Shown here in pieces: positions 12,301 through 23,211 of a stretch of DNA of 64,000 bases; positions within the stretch are counted from its first letter, which is position 1; every line of letters begins with the position of its first letter. Both the position numbers and the translations under genes were made by a program. The notes beneath the pieces are model-generated. The model had not been told where the DNA came from. It did no database searches and saw nothing but the letters and a program-made list of their open reading frames with translations. Source of the stretch: Gerris lacustris (taxonomy: Eukaryota > Arthropoda > Insecta > Hemiptera > Gerridae); assembly GCA_951217055.1 (NCBI GenBank), contig OX578278.1:38723115-38787114 (forward strand), in the 5' to 3' direction.

Positions 12301-14426
12301 AAAATGGATCAGGTTATTGTCAAAAATCACTTGCTAATCCAAAAATACGTAGTCCAAATCTTGACGTCAAAGTATATTTTTCTGTCTTTCTTTTTTTGTA
12401 CTGATAAGAGAAGTAGGGTGGTACCTGCTGTTAGTGAATGACTTTTGGGTTGTCTTTGCAGGAAGACGAGGTGGTCGTTTCATTGGTTATTTCTAACACT
12501 GACAAAACTATTGCTTACTAACCTAGCTCTCTGAAATGTAAAACCCTTCAGAGTAAGTATTTCCTTGGTCCCTGTTTTCTGTGTTTCTTTGTGTGCCTTC
12601 ACTACTACACTCTAATCTGTTGGTGTTTCCTAGCTGTTACTGTAAAATCTGTTCTGTTTAAATGTACGAGTAGTTGTGTTTTTTTTATTTCTCATCTTGA
12701 AAGATTTTTGATGTTTCATGTCAGTTAATGGAAGTGTCTTCAGAATGATCAGTTTATTGTCAAACTACTGTAGATTCTTTAAAGATCCCAACATTTCTGT
12801 TCACTTTATTAGTCAATTTAAATTAGAGAGCATAGGTTTCTGCAATTGGTGACGTAATAAAGTCCTAGGTGGAATTTTTAGGCAACAATATTCTTCTGAA
12901 ATGATACATTTAAATATTCTTCTTAAGGAATCAAACATTAGAATATTCCTTATGAAGTATTATACATAAGAATACTTCACTGAAATACGTAATTAACAAT
13001 TTTTATAAATAAAAAAAGCAAACATCAGTATGTAAGGAATCGTGGATTAAAATATTCCTTTTAAGGCTCCCTACATAAGAGTATTCCTCTCAGGTGTGCT
13101 CAGTCTGGTTAAGAGTGTTCACCCAGAAGCAAAAAGATCTGAGGTCCAAAGCCCTGTGATAGAGTGCATTTTAATCAGTATTTCTTCCTTCTTTTTGAAA
13201 CTTTTTTATTTTGATGAATAAAACTTACTGGTTTTTAATAAATTCTGATGATTACTGCATAAGCTGAGCTAATTATTTTGGAAGTTTTTGTGTAATGTAA
13301 ATTACAGAAATTTTAATAATATTTAAAAACACTGTACTGACTGATATGTACATTTTTAAAGGTAACACATTTAATCGTAATTATAATTTTCTACTAGGTA
13401 GGTTAATATATATATAAAGAAAAAATCTCAAAATAAGAATAAATTATTAAATTCACAATAAAAAAGGAAATTTGGTTCAAAACATTTTCTGTAGAAAACC
13501 TTGCTTCAATATGTTATACATGTGCTCCCGCGTGAATATCCCAATGAAGTAGAAATTAAATCAAATTTGAAGGAATAAGTAGTTTTTTCAAACATAATAA
13601 ATGGACCTATTTATCAAAAAATCAATTTTCAAATTAATGTAAAAACATTGTTATTTAAAATTAAAGTTGATAAAATCACAGGCACTCTTATAAGTTGACT
13701 GAACGCAAACTTTGAATTTTGATTTCCAAAATTCAATGTTTAAATGTGTAATTATTTATATTACATCAATCAGTGTAAATCAGTTGATTTTGTATTTGTA
13801 GTATTTGTCGTGATTAGAAGAATGCTTACTTGCACTTCTCTGTCAGACTGCATGCACACAAGTATTACACATTTATTTATTAATTCTGTCATGGAAATTC
13901 ACATATATTTTGTTTGTCATTTTGCACTTCTTGTTTTTTTATATAAGTATCTTAAAAAAGGGGTAAATCTAAAAATTTTACTTTTATCTGGACCTTGCTA
14001 TCCCATTTACATATATCTGCAAGGAGTTCTTGATTACGTGTTAATTTATGAAGAACACAAAGAATGCTATCCCTTTTCATGAACTTATAAAGTTTCTTTT
14101 TTCATAACGCCAGGCTTTTCTACTACGTGACAAATGAATTTTTGAATGAAAATTCATAATGTATTTGTGGTTTCGTGATAAACTATAACGATTAGATTTT
14201 TTTTTTTTTTTTTTATGTGTTAAAGCATTTATATCCTCCGTTTGTTAAATGCTATTTCTGTTTTTACATTTATTTTTTATTTATTTTTTTTTTAGGTGGA
14301 GGTGGAAACTGGGGCTCGGGTAAGAAATCTGTGAGGACCTGCCTCAATATAATAAAACGAGGCTACTGCAAAACCCCTCACTGCCAATTCAAGCATCCGC
14401 CCCCTTACAAACCATCCAACAGCTAA
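6124..14426 (+). CDS. PNUTS: PNUTS / PPP1R10 orthologue, PP1 nuclear targeting subunit (5' truncated by window)
   Basis: Multi-exon gene assembled from eight exons (6124-6380, 7209-7314, 8063-8302, 8393-8476, 8946-9105, 9504-9770, 10486-11006, 14296-14426) whose phases agree at every junction, giving about 587 residues. Seen in order: a basic segment (QKKRKRRPSN), an acidic linker, the PP1-docking motif KSVHW, the PNUTS signature ELDETERVNV, a block around MEEKMMWRPLIV, Pro/Met/Asn-rich and Gly-rich tails, and a CCCH finger (C-x8-C-x4-C-x3-H) before the stop. Known of the family: PNUTS holds protein phosphatase 1 in the nucleus with TOX4 and WDR82, and acts on RNA polymerase II and Spt5 phosphorylation and transcription termination. 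The N-terminal TFIIS-like domain expected of the family is not visible in 1-6123, so the gene should begin left of the window. All introns are GT-AG. Confidence 0.93.
6381..8062 (+). other. PNUTS introns between the first three exons seen here
   Basis: Two GT-AG introns (6381-7208 and 7315-8062). Apart from T-rich tracts next to the acceptors I see no gene, RNA or recognisable element. Confidence 0.7.
7209..7314 (+). CDS. PNUTS: PNUTS exon (acidic linker)
   Basis: Acceptor TTTGCAG before 7209 and donor GTATAT at 7315. Phase 0 in, phase 1 out. It encodes FYQDTMETSEVKEEIDE and further Lys/Glu-rich sequence. The assignment rests on phase continuity and composition, not on strong homology. Confidence 0.8.
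8063..8302 (+). CDS. PNUTS: PNUTS exon with the PP1-docking RVxF-type motif
   Basis: Acceptor TTATCAG before 8063 and donor GTAAAC at 8303; phase 1 in and out. After a Glu/Lys-rich, probably helical stretch comes KKRKSIKKSVHW. KSVHW (8230-8244) fits the [K/R]-x-[V/I]-x-[F/W] PP1-docking motif at the place where vertebrate PNUTS has a Val-x-Trp form. The exon closes with FFELDETER, the start of the family signature. Confidence 0.95.
8393..8476 (+). CDS. PNUTS: PNUTS exon (ELDETERVNV continuation)
   Basis: Acceptor TGTTTCAG before 8393 and donor GTTAGT at 8477. The upstream intron is only 90 bp. Encodes VNVTKTFMDMKQMERTNERE and MMLSRKL. Joined to the previous exon it recreates ELDETERVNV, which fixes both splice sites. 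Confidence 0.94.
8946..9105 (+). CDS. PNUTS: PNUTS exon (MEEKMMWRPL block)
   Basis: Acceptor TTGTTTAG before 8946 and donor GTAAGG at 9106. Phase 1 in, phase 2 out. Encodes NDIMEEKMMWRPLIVIDIPG, then QFQRERTIVPAIYFNKK. This aligns by eye with the vertebrate MEEKVPWVCPRPLVLP region and the following RxRxxxILQELFL region. Confidence 0.92.
9243..9279. repeat. Small GC-rich hairpin in a PNUTS intron
   Basis: GAGCCTCC (9243-9250) pairs perfectly with GGAGGCTC (9272-9279), and AAGG/CCTT pairs inside it. It is preceded by TCAAAATCAAAA, suggesting the tail of a retroposon. Function unknown. Confidence 0.6.
9504..9770 (+). CDS. PNUTS: PNUTS exon (Pro-rich region start)
   Basis: Acceptor TTGTAG before 9504 and donor GTAAGA at 9771. 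Phase 2 in and out. Encodes PDSPAEPDLEIHATTEPVIV, then a Pro/Met-rich run (PEPQQMPPPPAGLMLPPGPG) ending FNRVQPTG. Low complexity begins here, as in other PNUTS proteins. Confidence 0.9.
9850..10165 (+). mobile_element. tRNA-derived SINE in a PNUTS intron
   Basis: An A-box-like TGGTAGCTCAGG and a B-box-like GGGTTCCATTCC lie about 75 bp apart. A body of about 200 bp follows, ending in a GTTAGTTAGTTAG repeat, a typical SINE tail. The body shares a pattern (a tract like CCAATT, then ATGCAGC, then AGCCC or AGGCCTT) with 29615-29760. Confidence 0.6.
10486..11006 (+). CDS. PNUTS: PNUTS exon (Pro/Met/Asn/Gln/Gly low-complexity tail)
   Basis: Acceptor TTTTTCAG before 10486 and donor GTATGA at 11007. 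Phase 2 in, phase 1 out. Contains several MPPGG pentapeptides, an NPMNQM tandem array, a Gln run, and a run of about 17 glycines encoded by GGA/GGT triplets (about 10945-10993). Codon-level tandem repetition makes this exon prone to length change. The Gly-rich stretch is followed by QWRK. Confidence 0.92.
11492..12296. mobile_element. Non-autonomous pogo/Tigger-like DNA transposon
   Basis: Starts CAGTAGAGTCTCGCTAATCC and ends GGATAAGCGAGACTCTACTG, flanked on both sides by a TA duplication (11490-11491 and 12297-12298). CAGT... ends with GTCTCGCTwATCCGG are typical of pogo/Tigger elements of the Tc1/mariner superfamily. No transposase reading frame was seen in its 805 bp. It sits in the last PNUTS intron, just upstream of the candidate alternative exon. 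Confidence 0.88.
12462..12552 (+). CDS. PNUTS: Candidate alternative / stop-containing PNUTS exon
   Basis: Acceptor TTTGCAG before 12462, in the same phase as the terminal exon, reads GRRGGRFIGYF then TAA at 12494-12496. A donor GTAAGT lies at 12553. Spliced in as a cassette it would stop the protein before the zinc finger (a poison exon). Used as a terminal exon it would give an RGG-like tail instead. It could also be unused intron sequence. Confidence 0.45.
13090..13175 (+). mobile_element. Possible tRNA-like SINE head
   Basis: GCTCAGTCTGGTTAAGAGTG resembles an A box, and GAGGTCCAAAGCCC is a poor B box about 40 bases later. The phrase GTGTTCACCCAGAA is shared with 29591-29604. Weak. Confidence 0.35.
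14296..14426 (+). CDS. PNUTS: PNUTS terminal exon with CCCH zinc finger
   Basis: Acceptor TTTTTTTAG before 14296; TAA stop at 14424-14426. The exon joins in phase to 11006 and encodes GGGGNWGSGKKSVRTC..., with the finger C-LNIIKRGY-C-KTPH-C-QFK-H (C-x8-C-x4-C-x3-H). A C-terminal CCCH finger is the expected end of PNUTS. Confidence 0.94.
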
Positions 14427-15000
14427 GACCGACTGCTTATTCCTATCTCGACTCATCCTGAAATGATCGAGTGAGAACAACAAATCAACAGAAAGGTTCA
14501 CGCCCCCCTCCCCTCTACTCAGGATAGAAAATATCAAAGAGTGTAAATCTCTACATTTTTTTTTTTTTTCTTATCATTCACTGTTTTAAATGTATGTATT
14601 TAAAAAAGAAAAATTGCTGGTAATTTTCATAGTTAATAATTTGAAGTATAAATTTATTATCTAGCAAAAATAACAACAACTGAGAGTCCATTTCTGAAAT
14701 GATAGGAAAATAGCTGATTATCCATTTTCTAAAATGACAAGACAAAAAAATAATTAGAAAAAGGAAAAATGTATTAAGATCTTAGACTTAAACATGGATT
14801 AAAAAAGTAATAACAAAATATTTCTTTTTTTTATTGAGTTTGATATAACTGCATTATATTATCTATATTCGTTGTATATTTAGTATGTATTAAAACCTTA
14901 AACATCTTTTATAACTTACATTATAGCAATATTAATTCCAATCAAGGAAGCCTACATCATGATTAAAAGTATATATATGACCTTTGGTGTTGAATCGAAT

Positions 15001-15006
15001 AATAAA
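15001..15006 (+). terminator. PNUTS: Candidate PNUTS poly(A) signal
   Basis: First clear AATAAA downstream of the PNUTS stop, about 580 bases after it. In DNA this AT-rich such hexamers are common by chance, so the true 3' end may lie elsewhere. Confidence 0.35.
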
Positions 15007-15752
15007 ACTCAAAGAGAAATCTCTGAGAGAAAATTAGTATATCAATCAAAATTAGATTTTTTTTTTTTTTTTTTTTATTGTTGGTAATAAATTCACAATT
15101 ATTTTGAGGGCTAGAGATTTTGTACTGCGGAATGCTTTAAGTTAGTAAATTTTTATTTATATAGTTACTTATACTTTGCTTTTTTCTACTTTTTTGGAGC
15201 TCGTTTTACAACAGTTAAATGGGGAAATAAGAGAAACTATTTTTGATTTTATTTTTTGTTTCAAAAATATAATTTATAGTTTTTCTGGAATTTTCAGTGT
15301 GGACTGTTTACTTTATTTTTTTTTATTAATATCTGGAGTGTTATACTGAGGGGAATTTAGTGGACTCTCCACATCCAATATTTATAGAGATTTATGTCTA
15401 AAATTAAAAGTTTGAAATTTAGAAATAAATATTTATTATTGAAGAGCTTTCGCTTAGAAATCCTTTTAGAATCAACAAATTACAGAGAAAAAGGGTAGCT
15501 TACAATATTTTTGGCTAGAGTTTACTTTGCTATTCTAAAAGAAAATTATAAGGTTCCAAAAAATAAATGAAACTAACCTACCTTGCAAAAATTAATTCTT
15601 TATTAAAATTTATTAAACCAAAAGATACTTGAAATTAGCATGTTTTAAAGAGCTTTGATTTTAAAAGAATATTAAAATTGTTAATGAAAAGCTGAATTTT
15701 TATATATTTTAAATACGCAATACATATAGAAATAGTTCATATTTAAATTAAA

Positions 15753-15824
15753 CATTTAGCTTTCTCTTCATTGTTAGGTAAATACTATTATGTATTTGCC
15801 TAACAATGAAGAGGAAGCTAAATG
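15753..15824. repeat. 72-nt near-perfect hairpin
   Basis: A 33-base arm beginning CATTTAGCTTTCTCTTC is matched by its inverted copy, with only two positions differing; on the + strand transcript both become G-U wobble pairs. The loop is 6 bases (about 15786-15791). Size is in the pre-miRNA range, but the stem is longer and the loop shorter than usual. Could equally be a recent inverted duplication or a MITE core. Confidence 0.85.
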
Positions 15825-17319
15825 AAATTCAAATAAGAAATTACATCAAATTTATATTGCTCTCCAGTCATATACAATGTGTTAAAATTACACATAATGT
15901 CTAGGACTATAAAGGAATGTACATTTAATGTAATTTAATATTAGGGTTTACTCTTATATTCCTTTTTCATTCCTTGTGCAATTTAAATACAGTCAATTCT
16001 GGTTAATTTAAATTTTGATAATACAATTTTTTTTTTATAGTTAGAAGTGCTTAGTCTGTCCCTGGATAACACCAAGTTGCGATTAAACATCTTTATAATT
16101 TCAACTGTCTATAATTTGAATTTTTTTGGGGTCCTTTGGGTTTCGAATTTTCTAGAGTCAACTTTATTTACAATTGTGTATTCACAGCTTTTCAAACAAC
16201 TAAAATCAATGGAATTTTTTTTCATATTTGCTGATGATACTTGAGCTTTTTTTTAGCGAAAGCTCTGAATAGTAAATTATAATCTCTAAAACTTGGAATT
16301 TCAAATTCAAACAAAATAATAGGGTTTTTTTTGTGTGGTTTAGAATTGCCAATTTCACGATAATACATCATTTTTGTTATTATTTTTTTTAATTTGCTAT
16401 TTTTAAACTGATAAAACTTTAATATTCAGTATTAATAAAAGCTTCCCCCAAAAAACTTATTCAGTACTAGCTCTCTTTTGTTTATTTACTCTTCCACAGT
16501 TATGTATTTGAAGTAGAGTTACTACCGTGAACCTATTTAGTTACTCAGTAATTTAATAATTCCTTTTACCTGATTTTCACCTTAAATAAGCTAATATCAA
16601 GTTTATTTCATTTGGGTTTTACATCCAATTGTTTAAATTTAAAAAATTGAATATATTCTATATAATTAATGTTTGTTTTTTTGTTTTTAACTTTATTCTT
16701 TGTTATTTATTTATTATAGTTGACTTCAAGTTAAAATTAATAATATATATAAAAAAAAGAAATGGTTCCTTTTTTTATTTTTATATATATTTATAAAATA
16801 ATTAAGCTAAATTTGGAGAGAAAGAAATGTATATAAATAGGTAGCATTAAAGCTCTGTGGAATCCATAAGTTAAAACATTATATTTATTCTTATGCCATT
16901 ACAACATAGAAGGTGGAAGCATAATAACTAATAAAGTATTATTATCTGGTGTATTATTTTCTGAGATAAGTGTATTTAATTTTTGGGGAAAAAATAAAAA
17001 ATAGGTAGTATGTTTTGTTCAGTATAAAGAGGAGGGTTATTCATACTTATCAAGAAGCTGTAAGCAGTCCTAATTTTTTTGTAGGCCTTGAGCCATTCTC
17101 AGGTTGTTCCCCCACAGCTTTTTATAGCCATAATTAATGAGTATTTTGTGCTTATTGAAAGGTTAATATTAAATATACTTAACTAAAAGGCGAAAGAAAT
17201 ATTATTGTAGTAAAAAACTATTTTTATTATATTTTATAAATTTATTCACCTCCAAAAGTATTAAATATTTCCTCATTCCTATTAACTAAAGTGGTCTTGC
17301 AATACTTTTGGCGTAGAAT

Positions 17320-17680
17320 ATATTTAAATACATTCTACATACAACAAAATAGTCATTATATCCATAATATAATATTTGTCAATACATTATAAATCTATTA
17401 GATTTATCAATACATTAATAGTAAAATATAGTCAATTAATTTTAAATACAATATATTAATAAATATATTATAAATACAATATGTCAATACATTCTAAGTA
17501 AAATCAATAAATTTATTAATATATATTAAATACAATATATAGTTGAATTAATTCTAAATACAACAAAATAGTCAGTACATCCTAAATACAATATTATTAG
17601 TCAAAACATTTTAAATAAAATGTATTGGTCAATGCAATATAAACACTAAAGTACATTCTAAATACAACATTTACAAAAAT
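17320..17680. repeat. Degenerate AT-rich minisatellite
   Basis: Phrases close to AATACAATATATTAGTCAA and ACATTCTAAATACAAC recur about ten times at irregular spacing of some 30-45 bases. Confidence 0.65.
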
Positions 17681-20239
17681 AGCATAAAATAACCAAACTT
17701 TAAGTCTGTAAACTGCTTTGTTAATGGAAGAATTTAAGAGGAATTCTTTCTATATTTGCCCAAATTATTTCAATATACACATAATTTGTCTTTGGATTTT
17801 GAACACCCTTGCCCTTGCATTAAATAAAAGTAAAGAATAGAAGAAAGGATCTTTAAACCTTTATTAAGATTTTTTTTTTTTTTTTTTTTTTAATTTACAC
17901 ATAATGATATTCTAAAATTTCAATCCAATTTAAGAGTGGTATGAATATGTTCCATGTTATTAACACTTTTGATTCCACGGAGTTTTTAACTATTGATGTA
18001 AATACTAAGTTTAAATTAATTGTTTGTTGATTAGTGTAAATAATTTCCCTGTAGATAGTTAAAAATAAATAATAAATTCCTTTTGTTTTTTACATTTGTA
18101 CAATTGTATATAACTTTTTTTTTCTGTAAAGTTTTTTAAATTAGTATCGATTAGAATTTTTCTTTTGTCTACAAAGTTATTTTTTTATATAATATATTAT
18201 TAATTAATAAGAAGTTGTTTAGTTATTTACAGAGAATAGATTTTAATTTTCTTTAATTACTATTAAAATTTATTATTAATGTGTTGTAAAAAAATATATA
18301 ATTTTGTTCTAATGTATATTAATGTACAGTGTTAATAAACAATTGTTATTATATCAGACTGACTTTTTTGTTTTAATTTTCTTTAAATTTAAAATTAAGA
18401 TTTTAATTTTCTAAGTTTTTAACATTTATATGTACAATGAAGTTTTATTAATTTATTATTATTTTTTTATTTTACTTAAGAAGAAGTGTTAATTTAAAAT
18501 AATAAATTTCTTACCATATTTATTTTAATTTTTATAAAAAATTAGTTATTTCTTTAGTTCCTTATCTTTTTATTCTATGTTAATTTCAGTGCAATTTTTT
18601 TAAATACTTTTTTTTGCTCTTATAATAAAATTATTTTGTGTTACACTTAAATTAATTTTTGTGAATATATAATTACATAATATATATATTCAAATGTATT
18701 ATTTCACCATGAATATGTGACCAAGCTGTAAATATGTATTTTTTAAACATTTTACCAACAATATATTTTTGTTGAAGTTATTTTATTATTATTTTTCTTT
18801 TCTTTTTTTTTTTTTACCTAAAATAGGTTTCCTTTACTCATCATGTCTACCATGATGTCTACACAAGATAAGATTTAATATATTTCCTAATTTGTTCTCC
18901 CCTTTAACTCCTCTCAGGTTATTTTTGCAGTTAAGCTACTAGCTATAAATCTTAAAAAGTCAGAGGTGAGGATAGCATAAAAAAGAGGCTTAGCCATGTG
19001 GTTAGTGTATTTAATTTACCACCCTCTGGTGCAAATAAAGTCTAAAACCACTTATATCTAGAGGTCATTCTAATTACAGAGACATGGGGCTATGTTTCAC
19101 TCTGATGATAATATTGAGTAAATGTGTGAAGTGGTTAAACTTTGATATATCAACTGTTTCCCTGAGAGTACTAATACGAATAGCCCCCTGAACAAAATGA
19201 CCTTCTGTAAAGCTATAAAATAGTTGAGGGAATTGTAGACTAAAGAAATTAAAATTGAGAAAATTGAGATCTTCGTTTCAGGGAGTTAATATTCCTGAAG
19301 TCAAAACAAAAGTGTAATATGGGCGATCACCCTACACTCTGAAATTACCTAACGTTGTGTATTATTCATGACGTACAATAAACCAAATAAATGAGATATA
19401 AATATGGTGGGCAATTTCAATTATTACAATAAAAAGGGATTTATACATCCCAGTCTAGTGCTTACAAGATGATGTGTATAAAACAAAATGATTTTTTTTT
19501 TTAGAGAAAAATTCAACATTTTCTACCTTTTACCTACCATTTAGCTGAAAATTTCAAATTAGGTAAGCATATATCTCCCACATATGACACATTCCAAAGC
19601 TGTGGTAATCACTAAGGATTGAACAGCCTGGAACACCTGTACACCGGAGGGTAGATGAGGCCAAGATTAAGTATTGTATCTTACACAATATAATCCAGGT
19701 TTATATTTATAAGACAAAGTAAGTTTTTAAACCATAATATTTACAATTTTTAGTCAGCTTAAGATCAATAATATTTCATAGCTTTTTGGATAAATATAAC
19801 AAATGTAAATTAAATTTTGATTCAGGTTTAGGCTTTAAGTTTCTGACCAGTATGATTTAGATTTAATAAAGGAATGTTTTTTTTGTTTTTGTTTTTTTAA
19901 ATACTATACTTTTTGGTGGGCTATGTGCATAAAAAATTTCAGTTTTCTAGCTTCTGTGAAAAAGGATAAATAGCAGATCTTGCCTTTTCAATATGGAGGC
20001 ACTTTTTCCTGTATTTACAATCCCTCCTTATACTCTACTACTGTATAAATACCAATCATCCGTCATACCCGACTCAAAGATGCACATACATCCATAGGAC
20101 AACGCTGGGCCCTCCTCTAGAATAGTTACGCTACTTTAGAACTATTGTTGACTTGCGAACCCCTTGATGGATCACAACTAAATTGTACTCCTTACGTTAC
20201 TAATAATGTTAGTATTTTATGTAGTTCCAGTATTAAACA

Positions 20240-20488
20240 GCTTGGTTATCCGGTGAAATCCGCGTCATAAAAGGGGTTGGAGTCCGACAGTTTGCTTCCA
20301 CTACTGGAAACATCTTCAAGGGTGTGGTGCATCATGATGTTTACTTGAAGCAACAACAAGACATACACAAGCTTGCTACTTCAAGTAAACATCACGATAC
20401 ACCACATCTCGAAAGATGCTTCCAGTAGTGGAAGCAAAACGACGGGCTTCAACTCCTTTGTGACACGGGTTTCACTGGAAAACCAAGC
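20240..20488. repeat. Long palindrome (foldback element)
   Basis: Left arm 20240-20352 (from GCTTGGTTATCCGGTGAAAT) matches in inverse the right arm 20376-20488 (ending ATTTCACTGGAAAACCAAGC-like sequence), with a few mismatches and a spacer of about 23 bases. GC content is above the surroundings. No clear target duplication flanks it. Likely a MITE or foldback element. Confidence 0.85.
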
Positions 20489-21329
20489 AGGTTATTACAA
20501 GTGTACCCGCAGAAGCCTACACAGCAAGTTAGTTGCAGTTAGTTTAAATGTGTAACAAATATTTGCAGTGGGACCTTGTGCTTGCTTAAAGGTAGTGGTA
20601 GATAAAGATTTTAAATAAAAAAAGAATGAATTGTAGGTCTGTCTTTAGTTGAAGAAAATACATTTAAGGAGCTCGTTAATCCCGAGTTGTGAATTACTGA
20701 TATAAAAGTTCCAAAAGATTGCAAGTAAGAATAATGTGTTGATTAGTACCGAAATGTTTCCACCATTATCTCAGATGAAAGAGGGAAAAATGTAATTGAC
20801 AAAATGGAATTGATTACAAAATAAAATATGTATAACTTAAGCACTTATTATTCAACAGAGTTGATGATAATACAAAATTGATTTTCTAATCTTGGAACTA
20901 CCTATAGAGTTATGGGCACATGTTTATTCCTCACTTTTCTATCTTAAATAAATATTATTCAAAAGTGTACAAGGTAAATACAATCTCGTCCCACATTCCA
21001 ATTTAGCTATGGAAGATAGTGTTAATTTCGTCAGAGTGCTAGTCTTAGAACCAGAAAAGTTCTTGGAAAAAAGTTTAATCATTTATTTAGTAAATAATGT
21101 AGTGATGCAATGATTTATAAACATTAATGGGGCCTTGTTTTCATTCCATTTTTAAAAACAATCATTGATCTATAGATTAGTAAATGAAAAAGGCCTATAC
21201 ATATTTTCAAGTATTATCTGCCAGAATATTCTGATATCTATAAATAATTTTGCGTATCTCGTGTCCCAGCTGATTGAATACTACGTCGAAAAGTTTATTT
21301 AGCATGTAGTGATAATCTTGATACAGTAG

Positions 21330-22030
21330 TAATTTTTCCAGTGAAGTGACGTCATATAGGCAGGGAAGGGCAGGTGAGGGGGCTTGGCCGGCGACAGGCC
21401 CCCTGTTCGCCGTCACGTATTCCATTCTTCTCGTATTTTTTTACATTTCTCACCGGTCTGACAAGTTTCAGATCGACCTCGAGACGATCGTCCGACTATA
21501 AAGCCACGTGCAACAAATGTAAAACGGATTTGCAGTTGAATCATCCAATAAATAATCCTTTATGAACAACATTTTTCAGACTTTGTTAAACCCGCTACTT
21601 TTTATTAAGCCTAATTAATTCTAAACATAGATTTAAAATTTGATTTTGTCCCCTTACATGCTTCTTTGGGATTATTTTTAAAATGAAAATTTCGACATTT
21701 TTAAGTTATTTAGATAGATTATATATTCGATTAATTCGGAAAAAATCCTTGTTATATTTCACGAAAATGATAATGACATTTATGTATGGGAGTTTGTTCA
21801 ATAGCAGAACTGCCTGGATCGAATGAAGAGAAAGAAGACGCAGGGGTCTGATTGGCGGAGAAGTGGAGCACGGGGACTGCCCTCTACCAGTATAGTTTTG
21901 AACTTGCGATAGTGATAACGTAAAGTCCTACGTCAGAAAGTTCTCGTTTTCGTTTTACCTTGGGCGTGCGGTGCGGCTTTTTTTTTTTATTTCGTCGAGA
22001 CCCGTCCCCCCCCCCTGGGAGGTAATTACC
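21330..22030 (+). promoter_or_regulatory. Gpcpd1: Candidate GPCPD1 promoter block
   Basis: GC-richer than everything around it. It holds the full CRE palindrome TGACGTCA (21347-21354), a TACGTCA half site near 21940, and an inverted CCAAT box (GATTGGCGG near 21850). It lies upstream of a strong splice donor at 22375 in the GPCPD1 direction. Promoter status is inferred from composition and motifs only. Confidence 0.45.
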
Positions 22031-22374
22031 CTGTTTTTTTTCGGCTAGTCGATTATGCAGTAACTATTCTTCATTATTCCCTTTCCCCTTGTCAAGACCT
22101 GGTGTTTCCGTATCCGTATGATCGGGCTTGTAGTTGGAGTGTGGGTTCCGTCCTGCACGTTTCTTTTTCTTATTTCTTGTATGCATATGGCAGTTCCTAT
22201 TTATTCTCTCTCATAGATCGAATCTCGAGTTTAAGCCTGTGTAGTTATTTATTTTTGAAAACTTGGAGACCCAGTTTAGCCCATTATCAGAATAAGTAAA
22301 GCATGGAACTCTGTTCCAGTTGATCTCGACAGCATCTCAACACTTATTCTCAGCCTATTCTTTATAAAACCAAG
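22030..22374 (+). other. Gpcpd1: Candidate non-coding first exon of GPCPD1
   Basis: The segment ends AAACCAAG followed by a strong donor GTACGT at 22375, with no long frame inside. It follows the promoter-like block and could splice to the acceptor before 28939. The 5' edge is unknown. Confidence 0.4.
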
Positions 22375-23211
22375 GTACGTCTTGATTTATATCTTTAATA
22401 TAATAATAGCTGGGTAGATCAAAGTTCAATAACAATTGTTGATTATTTGTGAAACACATTTTGTTAAAGTATTAAAGATTTCATCATCGCCTCGTTCCTT
22501 CCTCAAGGTTTAAAAGCGTGTGACAGGCCTCCTCCCGGTTCAGTAGTTTTCTCTAATCGCTTTCTTTACATTCGTCCAGTTCGGATTAATTAAATTCGTT
22601 TAAATTAACCGACCTAATCCAACCGTTGTCCACTTTATTACTGAAACGACTTTGAAATCATAATTTGATTACGTACACGAAAAAGGATTTCTTATTTATC
22701 ATTACGTTGCGTTGGATTGAAGTGTTTTTATCCTCTAATCAGCTAAAAAGAAATCGCTGAAAAGATAAAAACAAAAATTATTAAAACATAAAAAACGTTT
22801 TAGTATGCAATAAATACGATAACATTTGAAAAGCCGATGATAAGGCGATGTCTACAAATCAGTTATTTAAATAGTGCCTATACGTTATTATTGATTTTAA
22901 TTCATTTGTATTATGTTGTTCATAACTCGAAAACAATTATTGATATAAACGCCTAACAGCTTTTTCTTTCGATTTCGTTTTGTACTATAATTCTGATTTT
23001 TCGCTCTATTTATTATTATATTACCTCTGCGAGAATCCACATCTAAGTATAGAATCCTTATTTGATACTTATAAGAAATAAGTTTTGATAAAACGCCCGA
23101 AATATATCAATGTGCAGACAACTTTAATTTTTTGTAAAAATAATTTAACAGTGCTGTTTATAATAAAAGTGAAAGAAAATAAAAATAATTAAAAAAAAAA
23201 TAAATTTGGAA

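Larger units (their letters stand above)
14427..21300. other. 3' UTR and intergenic DNA between PNUTS and GPCPD1
   Basis: Very AT-rich with many T and A runs. It holds the two hairpins and the minisatellite listed separately. No further exon or RNA gene could be supported. Confidence 0.6.

Noticed and set aside
13744..14082. 112-codon plus-strand frame in the last PNUTS intron
   Set aside because: Composition is that of AT-rich intron (Phe/Tyr/Ile), no domain, no splice support.
20373..20555. 60-codon plus-strand frame
   Set aside because: It is mostly the right arm of the palindrome at 20240-20488.
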